A DNA stretch of 64,000 nt from Frigidibacter albus (GCF_009908165.1 NZ_JAAAUC010000003.1:124001-188000); one strand, 5' to 3'. Numbered from the stretch's first letter, positions 49,428-59,116 are shown. The notes: generated by a model not told the origin, from the sequence alone. Translations and numbers: made by a program.

Positions 49428-50303
49428 TCAGCCTTCCGCCTGCACCATCGCCATGAACTTCGGCCAGACCTCGGGATCGGCCAGTGTCTTGTCGCGGCAG
49501 AAGGGGTTGCAGAAGCCCCAGACCTTGCCGCCCAGTTGCAGGAAGTCGGTGACCGGCTTGCCGGAATAGGGGCAGGCGGCGTTGACCGACGGCCCTTCGG
49601 CCACGGTCGCCGCCAACGGTGCGGGGCCGGGCCAAGGACGCTCGGGATAGGGCTTGCGATAGGCTGCCTGCTCCAGATGCTGGGCCCAGCCCATCGCCCG
49701 CCAGCGCCGGAAGGCAGGGTCGGCCAGATGCGCCGCGACATAGTCGGCCGAGGCCGCCCCCACCGGAAGGTTGTAGCCGGCGATCCGCGCCGCGACGGGG
49801 GCGAAGAAGGCATCCGCTGCGGTGTAGGTGCCGAACAGCCACCGCCCGCCCGCGCCGAAGCGGTCCCGCGCCAGCGCCCAGATCTCCTCGATCCGCGCCA
49901 GATCGGCCAGAACCTCGGGCCGCGGGGCGCTGTCCTGGTAGCTCTTCGCCAGGTTCATCGCGCAATCGCCGCGCAGCGCGCCAAAGCCTGCATGCATCTC
50001 GGCGCAGAGCCACCGTGCCAGCGCCCGTGCCGCCGGATCGGTCGGCCAGATCCCCGCCTCCGGATGCCGCTCCGCCAGCGTTTCGGCCATCGCCAGCGTC
50101 TCGCCGACCACCTCGCCGTCGGGCATCCGCATCGCCGGCACCAGCCGCGCCGGGGCATAGCGGGCCAGCAGCCGCGGCAGCTCATCGGTATACAGAACCG
50201 CGGTTTCCACGCTCACCGGAATCCCGAATTTCTCGAACAGCAGCCAGCCGCGCAGCGACCAGCTGGAATAGGTGCGATCGCCGATGGCGAGGTGATAGGT
50301 CAT
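49428..50303 (-). CDS. Glutathione S-transferase with C-terminal Cys domain
   Basis: 291 residues from the ATG at 50303. GST N-domain (HLAIGDRTYSSWSLRGWLLFEKFGIPV, with VPAMRMPDGEVVGETLAMAETL) and helical C-domain (FGALRGDCAMNLA, WLFGTYTAADAFFAPVAARI). Residues 244-291 form an extra domain, CPYSGKPVTDF...GFCNPFCRDKTLADPE, with three Cys, resembling a YHS-type metal/thiol module. The TYSSWSLR motif is seen in several proteobacterial GSTs of this group. Substrate unknown. Confidence 0.85.
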   Translation of the reverse strand: MTYHLAIGDRTYSSWSLRGWLLFEKFGIPVSVETAVLYTDELPRLLARYAPARLVPAMRMPDGEVVGETLAMAETLAERHPEAGIWPTDPAARALARWLCAEMHAGFGALRGDCAMNLAKSYQDSAPRPEVLADLARIEEIWALARDRFGAGGRWLFGTYTAADAFFAPVAARIAGYNLPVGAASADYVAAHLADPAFRRWRAMGWAQHLEQAAYRKPYPERPWPGPAPLAATVAEGPSVNAACPYSGKPVTDFLQLGGKVWGFCNPFCRDKTLADPEVWPKFMAMVQAEG

Positions 50304-50429
50304 GGCGTTTTCCCTTTGCTGTGCTGCGCGGAACCTATCCACCCCCCGGCCCGTTGGGAAATGCCTGTTCGTGCGGCATTCCATCACGCGCGGTGATGGC
50401 CCCACCGGCCGAAAGCATGAACTTTTGCG

Positions 50430-50456
50430 TGATCCGGTTCAGCCTGGGAAACGTAT
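50430..50456 (+). promoter_or_regulatory. Putative ECF sigma-E promoter of rpoH2
   Basis: TGATCC (50430-50435) and CGTAT (50452-50456) are 16 bp apart. TGATCC is the -35 element of Rhodobacter RpoE (singlet-oxygen) promoters, and rpoHII is a known RpoE target in R. sphaeroides. The promoter is about 80 bp before the rpoH2 start. Confidence 0.65.
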
Positions 50457-50541
50457 CCCGCATAGTCAGGAAAGAAGAGACCGATTCCTGCATCTACCGC
50501 CTGACCCGACCACCCGAGATGGAAACGAAGGGGAAGCTCGC

Positions 50542-51420
50542 ATGGCACTGGATGGATATTCTGATGGCATTCTGCCCCGCCGGGCGATGAAGGCGGAGCT
50601 GCTGGACGCCGAAACCGAACATCAACTGGCCGTCGCCTGGCGCGACCGGCGGGATGAGGCGGCGCTGCACCGGCTGGTGACGGCCTATATGCGCCTCGCC
50701 ATCTCGATGGCGTCGAAGTTCCGCCGCTATGGCGCGCCGATGAACGACCTGATCCAGGAGGCAGGGCTTGGCCTGATGAAGGCCGCCGACAAGTTCGACC
50801 CGGATCGGGGCGTTCGCTTCTCAACCTATGCGGTGTGGTGGATCAAGGCCAGCATCCAGGATTACGTGATGCGCAACTGGTCGATGGTGCGCACCGGGTC
50901 CACCAGCAGCCAGAAGGCGCTGTTCTTCAACATGCGCCGGGTGCAGGCGCGGCTGGAGCGCGAGGCCGAGGCGCAGGGCGAGCGGCTCGACGGCCACCAG
51001 CTGCGAGCCCGCATCGCCCGCGAGGTCGGGGTGCCGCTGCACGATGTCGAGATGATGGAGGGGCGGCTGGCCGGGTCCGACTTCTCGCTGAACGCCACGC
51101 AATCGTCCGACGACGAGGGCCGCGAGTGGATCGAGGCGCTGGAGGATGACGGCCCGCAGGCCGCCGAGACCGTCGCCGAGGCGCATGACGCCGGCCATCT
51201 GCGCATCTGGCTGGGCCGGGCGATGGGCGCGCTGACCCCGCGCGAGCGCTATATCGTCGGCGAGCGCAAGCTGCGGGCAGAGCCGCGGACGCTGGAATCG
51301 CTGGGGGAAGAGCTTGGCCTGTCGAAAGAGCGTATCCGCCAGCTGGAGGCGCAGGCCTTCGCCAAGATGCGCAAGAGCCTTGAAGCCCAAAGCCAGGAAG
51401 TGCATCACTTCCTCGCATGA
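50542..51420 (+). CDS. rpoH2: RNA polymerase sigma-32 factor RpoHII
   Basis: 292 residues from the ATG at 50542 (MALDGYSDGILPRRAMKAELL). Sigma region 2 MNDLIQEAGLGLMKAADKFDPDRGVRFSTYAVWWIKASIQDYV and the RpoH-box-like QKALFFNMRRVQ are clear. Region 4 ends LESLGEELGLSKERIRQLEAQAFAKMR. The N-terminus matches Rhodobacter RpoHII rather than RpoHI. It drives photo-oxidative and heat stress genes. It overlaps the ChaN-like gene by ATGA. Confidence 0.94.
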   Translation: MALDGYSDGILPRRAMKAELLDAETEHQLAVAWRDRRDEAALHRLVTAYMRLAISMASKFRRYGAPMNDLIQEAGLGLMKAADKFDPDRGVRFSTYAVWWIKASIQDYVMRNWSMVRTGSTSSQKALFFNMRRVQARLEREAEAQGERLDGHQLRARIAREVGVPLHDVEMMEGRLAGSDFSLNATQSSDDEGREWIEALEDDGPQAAETVAEAHDAGHLRIWLGRAMGALTPRERYIVGERKLRAEPRTLESLGEELGLSKERIRQLEAQAFAKMRKSLEAQSQEVHHFLA

Positions 51421-52223
51421 GACATGTCCTGATCCTGACGCTGTGCGTCTGCGCCGTGCCGGCCTTTGCCGAGCAGATTGGGCCGGACGCCCTGGCCGAT
51501 CTGCGCGCCGATGTGGTGATCCTGGGCGAGGTGCATGACAACCCCGTTCACCACGCCCATCAGGCGCAGGCGGTGACGGCGCTGGCCCCCGCCGCGCTGG
51601 TGTTCGAGATGCTGACGCCGGAGCAGGCCGCGGCCGTGACCGACGCGAACCGCGGCGATGCGGCGGCCTTGGGCGCGGCGCTGGACTGGGAGGCCTCGGG
51701 CTGGCCCGATTTCACGATGTATCACCCCATCTTCACCGCGGCCCCTGAGGCCAAGATCTACGGCGCCGCCTTGCCGCGGGACGAGGTGCGCCGGTCGGTG
51801 ACCGAGGGCGCCGCGGTTATCCTTGGCGCGGATGCCGAACGCTTCGGACTCACCTCCCCGCTGCCCGCCGCGGAGCAGGCGGCCCGCGAGGCGGACCAGA
51901 TGGCTGCCCATTGCAACGCCATGCCGGCCGAGATGATGCCGGGCATGGTCGAGGCGCAGCGGCTGCGGGATGCCTCGCTGGCCCGCGCCGCGGTGCAGGC
52001 GACGGCCGAGACCGGCGGCCCGGTGGCGGTGATCGCGGGATCGGGCCATGCCCGGCGTGACTGGGGCATTCCGGCGGCACTGGCCCTCGCCGCGCCAGAG
52101 CTGTCGGTGCTTTCGGTCGGCCAGATCGAGGCGGAGGGCGATGTGGAGCCGGGCCAGCCTTTCGACGTCTGGCTCGTGACCGAGCCCACCCCGCGCGAAG
52201 ACCCCTGCGCCGCGTTCAACTGA
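51417..52223 (+). CDS. ChaN-like haem-binding protein
   Basis: 268 residues. A signal sequence (MRHVLILTLCVCAVPAFAE) precedes the ChaN core: VVILGEVHDNPVHHAHQAQAV, ALVFEMLTPEQAAAV, ALPRDEVRR and AVIAGSGHARRDWGIP. ChaN of Campylobacter binds haem and is thought to help iron acquisition. The start overlaps the rpoH2 stop (ATGA), so stress sigma factor and haem protein are cotranscribed. Confidence 0.85.
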   Translation: MRHVLILTLCVCAVPAFAEQIGPDALADLRADVVILGEVHDNPVHHAHQAQAVTALAPAALVFEMLTPEQAAAVTDANRGDAAALGAALDWEASGWPDFTMYHPIFTAAPEAKIYGAALPRDEVRRSVTEGAAVILGADAERFGLTSPLPAAEQAAREADQMAAHCNAMPAEMMPGMVEAQRLRDASLARAAVQATAETGGPVAVIAGSGHARRDWGIPAALALAAPELSVLSVGQIEAEGDVEPGQPFDVWLVTEPTPREDPCAAFN

Positions 52224-52225
52224 AT

Positions 52226-52243
52226 CGGCCGCCTTCGCGGCCG
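52226..52243 (+). terminator. Hairpin after the ChaN-like gene
   Basis: CGGCCGC-cttc-GCGGCCG, a perfect 7-bp stem and tetraloop 2 bases after the stop. No T-run, so it may be a weak terminator or an RNA end-protecting hairpin. Confidence 0.5.
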
Positions 52244-52338
52244 GGCACCTGAATCCGTCTGCCGGGCGTTGTCATCCGCGCCCTGCGCCCCTAATCCTTG
52301 GCGGACCCTTGGGGTGGAGCCAAGGACTGGAGGCAGAC

Positions 52339-53541
52339 ATGCTGGCGGGCAAGCGCATCCTTCTGATCATCGGCGGCGGCATTGCCGCCTACAAGGCGCT
52401 GGACCTGATCCGCCGCCTGCGCGAGCGGGGCGCCAGCGTCGCCCCGGTGCTGACCCGCGCGGCCGAGGAGTTCGTGACGCCGCTGTCCGTTGCGGCGCTG
52501 GCGGGCGCGAACGTGCACCGCGACCTGTTCGACCTGACCGCAGAGGCGGAGATGGGCCATATCCAGCTGTCGCGCTCTGCCGACCTTGTGGTGGTCGCCC
52601 CGGCGACCGCCGACCTGATGGCCAAGATGGCGGGCGGCCTGGCAAATGATCTGGCCTCGACCCTGCTGCTGGCGACCGACACGCAGGTGCTGATCGCGCC
52701 CGCCATGAACGTGCGGATGTGGCAGCACGCGGCAACCGTCCGCAACCGGGCGGTGCTGGCGGGCGACGGCATCCTGTCCGTCGGCCCCAACGAGGGCGAC
52801 ATGGCTTGCGGCGAATATGGCCCGGGCCGGATGGCCGAACCGCTGGAGATCGTGGCGGCCATCGAAGGCATCCTCGGCGGCTGGGCTGGCCCGCTGGCGG
52901 GGCGGCATGTGCTGGTCACCTCCGGCCCCACGCATGAGCCCATCGACCCGGTGCGCTATATCGCCAACCGTTCGTCTGGTGCGCAGGGCACGGCACTGGC
53001 CGCCGCGCTGCGCGATCTGGGGGCAAAGGTGACCTTCGTGACCGGCCCCGCCACGGTGCCGCCGCCGCAGGGCGTGACCGTGGTGAAGGTCGAAACGGCG
53101 CAACAGATGCTGGCGGCGGTCGAGGCGGCTCTGCCGGCCGAGGCCGCGGTCTTTGCCGCCGCCGTCGCCGACTGGCGCGTCGCCAATGCCGCGGACCGCA
53201 AGATGAAGAAGGACGGCAGCGGCACCCCGCCCGCCCTCAGCTTTGCCGAGAATCCCGACATCCTCGCCACCATCTCGCAGCTTGCCAAGGGCCGCCCGCG
53301 GCTGGTGGTGGGCTTCGCTGCCGAAACCGATGACGTGATCGCCCATGCCACCGCCAAGCGCGCCCGCAAGGGCTGCGACTGGATCGTCGCCAACGATGTC
53401 TCGCCCGCGACCGGCATCATGGGTGGCAGCGAGAATGCGGTGACGGTGCTGACGGCGGAGGCGGCCGAGACATGGCCGCGGATGGCCAAGGACGCTGTGG
53501 CCCGCAAGCTCGCCGCCCGCATCGCCGAGGCGCTGGCATGA
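52339..53541 (+). CDS. coaBC: Bifunctional PPC decarboxylase / PPC synthetase CoaBC
   Basis: 400 residues from the ATG at 52339 with GGAGG 7 bases upstream. The N-terminal flavoprotein CoaC has [42 protein letters not shown] and [11 protein letters not shown]. The C-terminal CoaB has [25 protein letters not shown] and AAVADWRV. It makes 4'-phosphopantetheine for coenzyme A. ATGA overlap with dut. Confidence 0.96.
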   Translation: MLAGKRILLIIGGGIAAYKALDLIRRLRERGASVAPVLTRAAEEFVTPLSVAALAGANVHRDLFDLTAEAEMGHIQLSRSADLVVVAPATADLMAKMAGGLANDLASTLLLATDTQVLIAPAMNVRMWQHAATVRNRAVLAGDGILSVGPNEGDMACGEYGPGRMAEPLEIVAAIEGILGGWAGPLAGRHVLVTSGPTHEPIDPVRYIANRSSGAQGTALAAALRDLGAKVTFVTGPATVPPPQGVTVVKVETAQQMLAAVEAALPAEAAVFAAAVADWRVANAADRKMKKDGSGTPPALSFAENPDILATISQLAKGRPRLVVGFAAETDDVIAHATAKRARKGCDWIVANDVSPATGIMGGSENAVTVLTAEAAETWPRMAKDAVARKLAARIAEALA

Positions 53542-54008
53542 GCGCGCCAGAGATCCGGGTGCTGTGGGAGGACTGGGCCGACCGCGAGGTGCCGCTGCCC
53601 AGCTATGAGACCGCAGGATCGGCCGGCGCCGACATCCGCGCCAACCTGCGGCCCGAAGACAGGGCGACCGGCTTCATCCTGGACCCGATGCGCCGCGCGG
53701 TGCTGCCGACCGGGATCCGGGTGGAGATCCCGGAGGGGTATGAGCTCCAGATCCGCCCGCGGTCGGGCCTCGCGCTCAAGCACGGGATCAGCCTGCCGAA
53801 CACCCCTGGCACGATCGACAACGATTATCGCGGTCCGCTGGGAGTGCTGCTGATCAACTTTGGCACCGAGCCCTATACCATCCAGCACGGCGACCGCATC
53901 GCGCAGCTGGTGGTCGCGCCGGTGCTGCAGGCGGGGTTCGCGGTCGTGGGCGCGCTTGGCGAGACCGTGCGCGGCGCGGGCGGCTTCGGCTCCACAGGCA
54001 AGCGATGA
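53538..54008 (+). CDS. dut: dUTP diphosphatase
   Basis: 156 residues with the five dUTPase motifs: [46 protein letters not shown] and the C-terminal [11 protein letters not shown]. Hydrolyses dUTP to dUMP. It overlaps coaBC and the next gene by ATGA on both sides; coaBC-dut is a common gene pair. Confidence 0.97.
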   Translation: MSAPEIRVLWEDWADREVPLPSYETAGSAGADIRANLRPEDRATGFILDPMRRAVLPTGIRVEIPEGYELQIRPRSGLALKHGISLPNTPGTIDNDYRGPLGVLLINFGTEPYTIQHGDRIAQLVVAPVLQAGFAVVGALGETVRGAGGFGSTGKR

Positions 54009-55057
54009 CGGTGCTGCTGGCCGCGCTGGCGCTGGTGGCGCTTGGCTATGTGGCCGGGCTGCCGCGGCGGCTGATCGGGCTGATGCTGGTGATGCTGTGG
54101 CTGGCGGTGGTGCTGGCGCATCTGGTGCTGCCCGAGGGCACGGGCCTGCTGCGCGCGACGGGCGGCAACTTGCGCGGCTGGCTGGCGCTTGGCGTGGTGG
54201 TGGTGGTGGTGCTGGGATATCGGGCGGGGGTCAGCCGGTTGCGCAAGGGGGCGCTTGCCTCGGTTGCCACCCCGGTGCCGCCCGCGAGCGGGCCGTTCTC
54301 CGACACCGAGCTCGACCGCTACGCCCGCCATATCGTGCTGCGCGAGGTCGGCGGCGCCGGGCAGCGGCGGCTGAAGGGCGCGCGGGTGCTGGTGGTCGGG
54401 GCAGGGGGCCTTGGCTCACCGGCGCTGCTGTATCTGGCGGCGGCGGGGGTGGGGACAATCGGGGTGATCGACGATGACACCGTGTCGAACTCCAACCTGC
54501 AGCGGCAGGTGATCCATAGCGATGCGCGGATCGGGATGCCGAAGGTGTTCTCGGCCCAGGCGGCGATGACCGCGCTGAACCCCTTCGTCACGGTGCGCCC
54601 CTACAACCGCCGGCTGACGGCCGATGAGGCCCCGGCGCTGTTTGCCGACTATGACCTGATCCTCGATGGTTCCGACAATTTCCCCACGCGGCTCTTGGTG
54701 AACGCGGCGGCAGTGGCGGCGGGCAAGCCGCTGATTTCCGGCGCCATCGCGCAATGGGAGGGGCAGCTCGGCCTGTTCGACCCCGCAAGCGGCGCGCCCT
54801 GCTATGCCTGCATCTTCCCCGAAGCCCCCGCCGAGGGCCTCGCCCCCGCCTGCGCCGAGGCCGGGGTAATGGGCGCCTTGCCGGGCGTTGTCGGGGCGAT
54901 GATGGCGGCAGAGGCGATCAAGGAGATCACCGGCGCCGGGCAATCGCTGCGCGGGCGGCTGCTGATCTATGACGCGCTGTGGCGCGAGAACCGGACGGTC
55001 GGGCTGAAACGCCGGGCCGGGTGTGCCGTGTGCGGGGGCGTGCATCCGGCGGGGTGA
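54005..55057 (+). CDS. moeB: ThiF/MoeB/HesA family adenylyltransferase with N-terminal membrane anchor
   Basis: 350 residues. Residues 1-75 hold about three hydrophobic segments ([49 protein letters not shown]). Residues 97-350 are E1-like: [74 protein letters not shown] and Zn Cys pairs CYAC and CAVC. It activates a C-terminal Gly-Gly sulfur carrier (MoaD/ThiS type). The membrane part is absent from typical MoeB. It overlaps dut by ATGA. Confidence 0.9.
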   Translation: MTVLLAALALVALGYVAGLPRRLIGLMLVMLWLAVVLAHLVLPEGTGLLRATGGNLRGWLALGVVVVVVLGYRAGVSRLRKGALASVATPVPPASGPFSDTELDRYARHIVLREVGGAGQRRLKGARVLVVGAGGLGSPALLYLAAAGVGTIGVIDDDTVSNSNLQRQVIHSDARIGMPKVFSAQAAMTALNPFVTVRPYNRRLTADEAPALFADYDLILDGSDNFPTRLLVNAAAVAAGKPLISGAIAQWEGQLGLFDPASGAPCYACIFPEAPAEGLAPACAEAGVMGALPGVVGAMMAAEAIKEITGAGQSLRGRLLIYDALWRENRTVGLKRRAGCAVCGGVHPAG

Positions 55058-55081
55058 CATCCGGCCGGCAGTAGCCCTCCC

Positions 55082-55275
55082 CTTGGCGAAGGCCATCGCC
55101 TGCGCCACGCGGCGCCCTGTCAACCAGACGGACGGGGGCCCAAAGCCCCCGGCCAGCGCCCGCCCGCCAGGTCGGGCGCTGTCCTCACACGGTCTCTCGC
55201 TGCCAGCGGTTCTGGGTGAAAGGCCCCATGCGGGCGGGGCGAGGCAGTGCCTCGCCTATTCCCGCCCGAACAGTC
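55082..55275 (-). repeat. Dispersed GC-rich intergenic element, copy B2
   Basis: Reverse-strand copy of the element at 23671-23894. In shared order its reverse complement reads GGGCGGGAA, GGCGAGGCACTGCCTCG, CCGCTGGC, CAGCGCCCGACCTGGCGGGCG, GGGCGCTGGCCGGG, then GGCGATGGCCTTCGCCAAGG. It fills most of the 333-bp spacer 55058-55390. No ORF inside. Confidence 0.8.
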
Positions 55276-55390
55276 GGAGGGAAGGGCGCCAGCGGCGGCA
55301 ACTTGCCTTTTACCAGCGACAACGCCCCCGCTGGACAGCCCGCAGCGCCAGGCCTACCCTCTCCCCAACCTTCCCCGACAGGAGATCCCG

Positions 55391-56167
55391 ATGCGCCGCC
55401 TCGCCGTCCTCGCCGCCCTGATGCTCGCCACCCCCGCCCTCGCCGATTTGCCCGATCTTGCAGGCCGCGAGGTGGTGGTCGTCACCGAAAACGCCTACCC
55501 GCCGCTGCAATTCCTCGACAGCTCGGGCAAGGCCGTCGGCTGGGAATATGACGCGATGGACGAGATCGCCAGGCGCCTGAACATGGTGGTACGCTACGAG
55601 AATTCCAGCTGGGACGCGATGATCCCCGCCATATCCGAGGCGCAATACGACATCGGCATGACCGGCATCACCATCCGCGACGACCGCAAGGAGATGGTGG
55701 ATTTCTCGGACCCCTATATGCGCTCGGAAATGGTAATGATGGTGCGTGGTGATGAGGCCCGCTTCACCGATGCCGCCGGCTTCGCCGCAGACGAAGCCCT
55801 GCTGATGGCCGCGCAGCCCGGCACCACGCCCTTCTATGTCGGCGTCTATGAGGTGCTGGACGGGGATGAGGCCAACCCGCGGATCAAGCTGTTCGAGACC
55901 TTCGGGGCGGGCGTTGCCGCGCTCCGGGCCGGGGATGTCGATCTGGTGCTGACCGATGGCACCTCGGGCAACGGCTATGTCGCGGCGTCGGACGGCGCGT
56001 TGAAGCTGGTGGGCGCCCCGCTCGGGACCGAGGATTTCGGCTTCATCTTCCCCAGGGGCTCGGACCTCGTCGCCCCGGTTAACGCCGCCATCGCCGAGAT
56101 GGCCGCCGATGGCACGCTGGAGGCGCTCAACACCCGCTGGTTCCTCGACTTCAAGATGGGCGAGTGA
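55391..56167 (+). CDS. Polar amino acid ABC transporter substrate-binding protein
   Basis: 258 residues from the ATG at 55391 (AGGAG upstream). Signal peptide ending TPALA. SBP_bac_3 motifs: [77 protein letters not shown] and a C-terminal [18 protein letters not shown]. It binds an amino acid or similar amine in the periplasm. The permease follows; no ATPase gene is adjacent. Confidence 0.92.
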   Translation: MRRLAVLAALMLATPALADLPDLAGREVVVVTENAYPPLQFLDSSGKAVGWEYDAMDEIARRLNMVVRYENSSWDAMIPAISEAQYDIGMTGITIRDDRKEMVDFSDPYMRSEMVMMVRGDEARFTDAAGFAADEALLMAAQPGTTPFYVGVYEVLDGDEANPRIKLFETFGAGVAALRAGDVDLVLTDGTSGNGYVAASDGALKLVGAPLGTEDFGFIFPRGSDLVAPVNAAIAEMAADGTLEALNTRWFLDFKMGE

Positions 56168-56183
56168 CCCCTCAGCCCTCCCG

Positions 56184-56975
56184 ATGCTGACCCCCCGCGA
56201 CCCCGCCAAGGAGTTCCCCTGGTGGCTGGCCCTCGTGCTGGCCGCCGGGGCTTGGCTGTTCTGGCAGGCCTTTGCCGACCCGGCGCAGCGGCAGGTGCTG
56301 CACCTCCTGTGGCGCGGGGTCGGCGTCACGCTGCTGGTGACGGCGGTGGCCTACCTCTCGGCCTGCGCCCTTGGCCTGCTGCTGGCCCTTGCGGTGCTGT
56401 CGCGGACCCGCGTCCTGCGTCAGGTGGCGCGGCTTTACATCGAGGTGGTGCGCGGCATCCCGATCCTGGTGCTGCTGCTCTACACGGCCTTCGTGGTGGT
56501 TCCGGCGGCGGTGGCGGGGTGGAACGGGCTCGCCGCCCATCTCGGCCTGCCGCCGCTGCAAACCCGCGACGTGCCGCTGCTCTGGCGGGCGGTGCTGGCG
56601 CTGACGGTGGCCTATTCCGCCTTCCTCGCCGAGATCTTTCGCGCGGGCCTGCAATCGGTGGACCAGGGCCAGATCGAAGCCGCCGAGAGCCTGGGCCTGA
56701 CGCGTTGGATGCGCTTTCGCATGGTGGTGTTCCCGCAGGCCTTCCGGGTGATCCTGCCGCCGCTTGGCAATGACCTGGTGGCGATGGTCAAGGATTCCTC
56801 GCTGGTCTCGGTACTTGGCGTCGCCGATGTCACCCAGCTTGGCAAGCTCGCCGCCGCCAGCAACTTCCGCTATTTCGAGACCTACAACATGGTGGCGCTG
56901 GTCTATCTGACGATGACGCTGACCCTGTCCTTGCTGCTGCGCCGGCTGGAAGCACGGCTGCGGAAAAGGGGTTGA
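56184..56975 (+). CDS. Polar amino acid ABC transporter permease
   Basis: 263 residues from the ATG at 56184. His/Glu/Gln/Arg/opine family permease: RGVGVTLLVTAVAYLSACALG, ARLYIEVVRGIPILVLLLY, AFLAEIFRAGLQSVDQGQIEAAESLGLTRW (EAA loop) and VFPQAFRVILPPLGNDLVAMVKDSSLVSVLG. It is the membrane channel for the preceding binding protein. The operon lacks an ATPase; the next gene is a peptidase. Confidence 0.92.
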   Translation: MLTPRDPAKEFPWWLALVLAAGAWLFWQAFADPAQRQVLHLLWRGVGVTLLVTAVAYLSACALGLLLALAVLSRTRVLRQVARLYIEVVRGIPILVLLLYTAFVVVPAAVAGWNGLAAHLGLPPLQTRDVPLLWRAVLALTVAYSAFLAEIFRAGLQSVDQGQIEAAESLGLTRWMRFRMVVFPQAFRVILPPLGNDLVAMVKDSSLVSVLGVADVTQLGKLAAASNFRYFETYNMVALVYLTMTLTLSLLLRRLEARLRKRG

Positions 56976-57029
56976 GGCTGGACCTTGCCGCCGCTCCTGC
57001 CTAGCGTGCCAGCCAACAAGGAGTTCCCC

Positions 57030-59060
57030 ATGACCGCCATGACCGATAACCCGCTGCTCGCCCCCTGGACCGGCGCCTTCGACCTGCCGCCCTTCGCCGC
57101 GATCACCGATGCCGATTTCGCCCCCGCCTTCGACACCGGCCTTGCCGAAGCCCGCGCCCGCATCGCGCAAATCGCTGGTGATCCGGAGACGCCCACCTTC
57201 GCCAACACCATCGCCGCGTTGGAACTGGCGGAGGCGACGCTCGACCGGGTGGCAGGCGTCTTCTACAACCTCGCCGGCGCCGACAGCACCGACGCGCGCG
57301 AGGCCTTGCAGCGCGATCTTGCCCCGAAAATGTCGGTCTTCTCCTCCGAGGTCACGATGAACCGCGAACTGTTCGGGCGGATCGAGGATCTGTGGCAGCG
57401 GCGCGATACCCTTGGCCTGAACGCAGAAGAGTCAAGGGTTCTGGACCTTTACCGCCGGATGTTCATCCGCGCCGGCGCCCAGTTGCAGGGCGAGGCGGCG
57501 ACCCGTATGGCCGCAGTGAAACAGCGCCTCGCGGTCCTGTCCACCCGCTTCAGCCAGAACGTGCTGGCCGATGAACGCGGCTGGTCGATGCCGCTGGCCG
57601 AGGCCGATCTGGAGGGCCTGCCCGATTTCGTGATCGCCAGCGCCAGGGCCGCCGCCGAGGAACGCGGCCAGAGCGGCCATGTGCTGACCCTGAACCGCTC
57701 GCTGATCGTGCCCTTCCTGCAGTTCTCGCCCCGCCGCGACCTGCGCGAGGTTGCTTTCGCGGCCTGGGGCGCCCGCGGCGCCACGGGCGGCGAGACCGAC
57801 AACCGCGCCGTCGCGGCGGAAATCCTCGCCCTGCGCGAGGAACGCGCCAAGCTGCTGGGATATGACAGCTTCGCCGCCTACAAGCTGGAGCCGGAGATGG
57901 CCAAGACCCCGGCCGCGGTGCGGGGCCTCTTGATGCAGGTCTGGACCCCGGCCCGCGCTAGGGCCGAGGCCGACGCGGCGATCCTTGAAGGGATGATGCA
58001 TGAGGGTGGCATCAACGGCACGCTGGAGCCCTGGGACTGGCGCTACTACTCCGAACGCCGCCGCCGCGCCGAGCATGACCTCGATGAGGCCGCCCTGAAG
58101 CCCTACCTGTCGCTCGATGCGATGATCGGCGCGCAGTTCGATGTGGCCAGCCGGCTGTTCGGGCTGGAGTTCCGGGCACTCGACACGCCCCTCTACCACC
58201 CCGACGCCCGCGCCTGGGAGGTGACGCGCGACGGCCGCCACATGGCGGTGTTCATCGGCGACTACTTCGCCCGCGGCTCCAAACGCTCCGGCGCCTGGTG
58301 CTCGTCCTTCCGCAGCCAGCGCAAGCTGGGCGGCGAGGTGCGCCCCGTGGTGGTCAACGTGTGCAACTTCGCCAAGGGCGACCCGGCGCTGCTCAGCTAT
58401 GACGATGCCCGCACCCTGTTCCATGAATTCGGCCACGCGCTGCACCAGATGCTGTCGGACGTGACCTATCCGCTGATCTCGGGCACCTCGGTTGCGCGCG
58501 ACTTCGTGGAACTGCCGAGCCAGCTCTACGAACACTGGCTGGAAGTGCCCGAAGTGCTGCAAAAGCACGCCCGCCACTGGCATACCGGCGCGCCGATGCC
58601 GCAGGACATGCTGGACCGGCTGCTGGCCGCCAGCACCTACGGGCAAGGGTTTGCGACGGTGGAATATGTCGCCTCGGCTCTGGTGGACCTCGCCTTCCAC
58701 GAAGGCGCGGCCCCCGCAGACCCGATGGAGATGCAGGGCCGCGTGCTGGAAGGCCTCGGCCTGCCCCACGCGATCAAGATGCGCCACGCCACCCCGCATT
58801 TCACCCATGTCTTTTCCGGGGACGGCTATTCCTCGGGCTATTACAGCTACATGTGGTCCGAGGTGATGGATGCCGACGCCTTCGCCGCCTTCGAGGAAAC
58901 CGGCGACGTGTTCGACCCCGAAACCGCGGCCAAGCTGGAGAAGTTCATCCTCTCCGCAGGCGGCTCACAGGAAGCCGAGGCCCTCTACACCGCCTTCCGC
59001 GGCCGCCTGCCGGGAGTGGAGGCGCTGCTCAAGGGCCGGGGTCTGCTCGACGCAGCCTGA
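57030..59060 (+). CDS. M3 family metallopeptidase (peptidyl-dipeptidase Dcp / oligopeptidase A type)
   Basis: 676 residues from the ATG at 57030, preceded by AAGGAG. The zinc motif is LFHEFGHALHQML (HExxH, about residues 463-475), with the third ligand Glu expected in the SQLYEHWLE region. FVELPSQLYEHW, HMAVFIGDYFARGSKRSGAWC and YSSGYYSYMWSEVMDADAFAAFEE are typical of Dcp. It cleaves short peptides in the cytoplasm. The neighbouring amino-acid transporter may be linked in function. Confidence 0.92.
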   Translation: MTAMTDNPLLAPWTGAFDLPPFAAITDADFAPAFDTGLAEARARIAQIAGDPETPTFANTIAALELAEATLDRVAGVFYNLAGADSTDAREALQRDLAPKMSVFSSEVTMNRELFGRIEDLWQRRDTLGLNAEESRVLDLYRRMFIRAGAQLQGEAATRMAAVKQRLAVLSTRFSQNVLADERGWSMPLAEADLEGLPDFVIASARAAAEERGQSGHVLTLNRSLIVPFLQFSPRRDLREVAFAAWGARGATGGETDNRAVAAEILALREERAKLLGYDSFAAYKLEPEMAKTPAAVRGLLMQVWTPARARAEADAAILEGMMHEGGINGTLEPWDWRYYSERRRRAEHDLDEAALKPYLSLDAMIGAQFDVASRLFGLEFRALDTPLYHPDARAWEVTRDGRHMAVFIGDYFARGSKRSGAWCSSFRSQRKLGGEVRPVVVNVCNFAKGDPALLSYDDARTLFHEFGHALHQMLSDVTYPLISGTSVARDFVELPSQLYEHWLEVPEVLQKHARHWHTGAPMPQDMLDRLLAASTYGQGFATVEYVASALVDLAFHEGAAPADPMEMQGRVLEGLGLPHAIKMRHATPHFTHVFSGDGYSSGYYSYMWSEVMDADAFAAFEETGDVFDPETAAKLEKFILSAGGSQEAEALYTAFRGRLPGVEALLKGRGLLDAA

Positions 59061-59077
59061 CCCGTTCTTGCTGGTGG

Positions 59078-59116
59078 AAATATCCTCGGGGGGTGCGGGG
59101 GGCAGAAGGCCCCCCG
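59078..59116 (-). repeat. Dispersed hairpin repeat, copy A3 (inverted)
   Basis: AAATATCCTCGGGGGG then the hairpin GGGGGGC-agaag-GCCCCCC: the reverse complement of copies A1/A2. Another hairpin GGGGGC-ggaag-GCCCCC follows near 59130. It lies between the convergent M3 peptidase and CDF genes and may terminate both. Confidence 0.8.
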
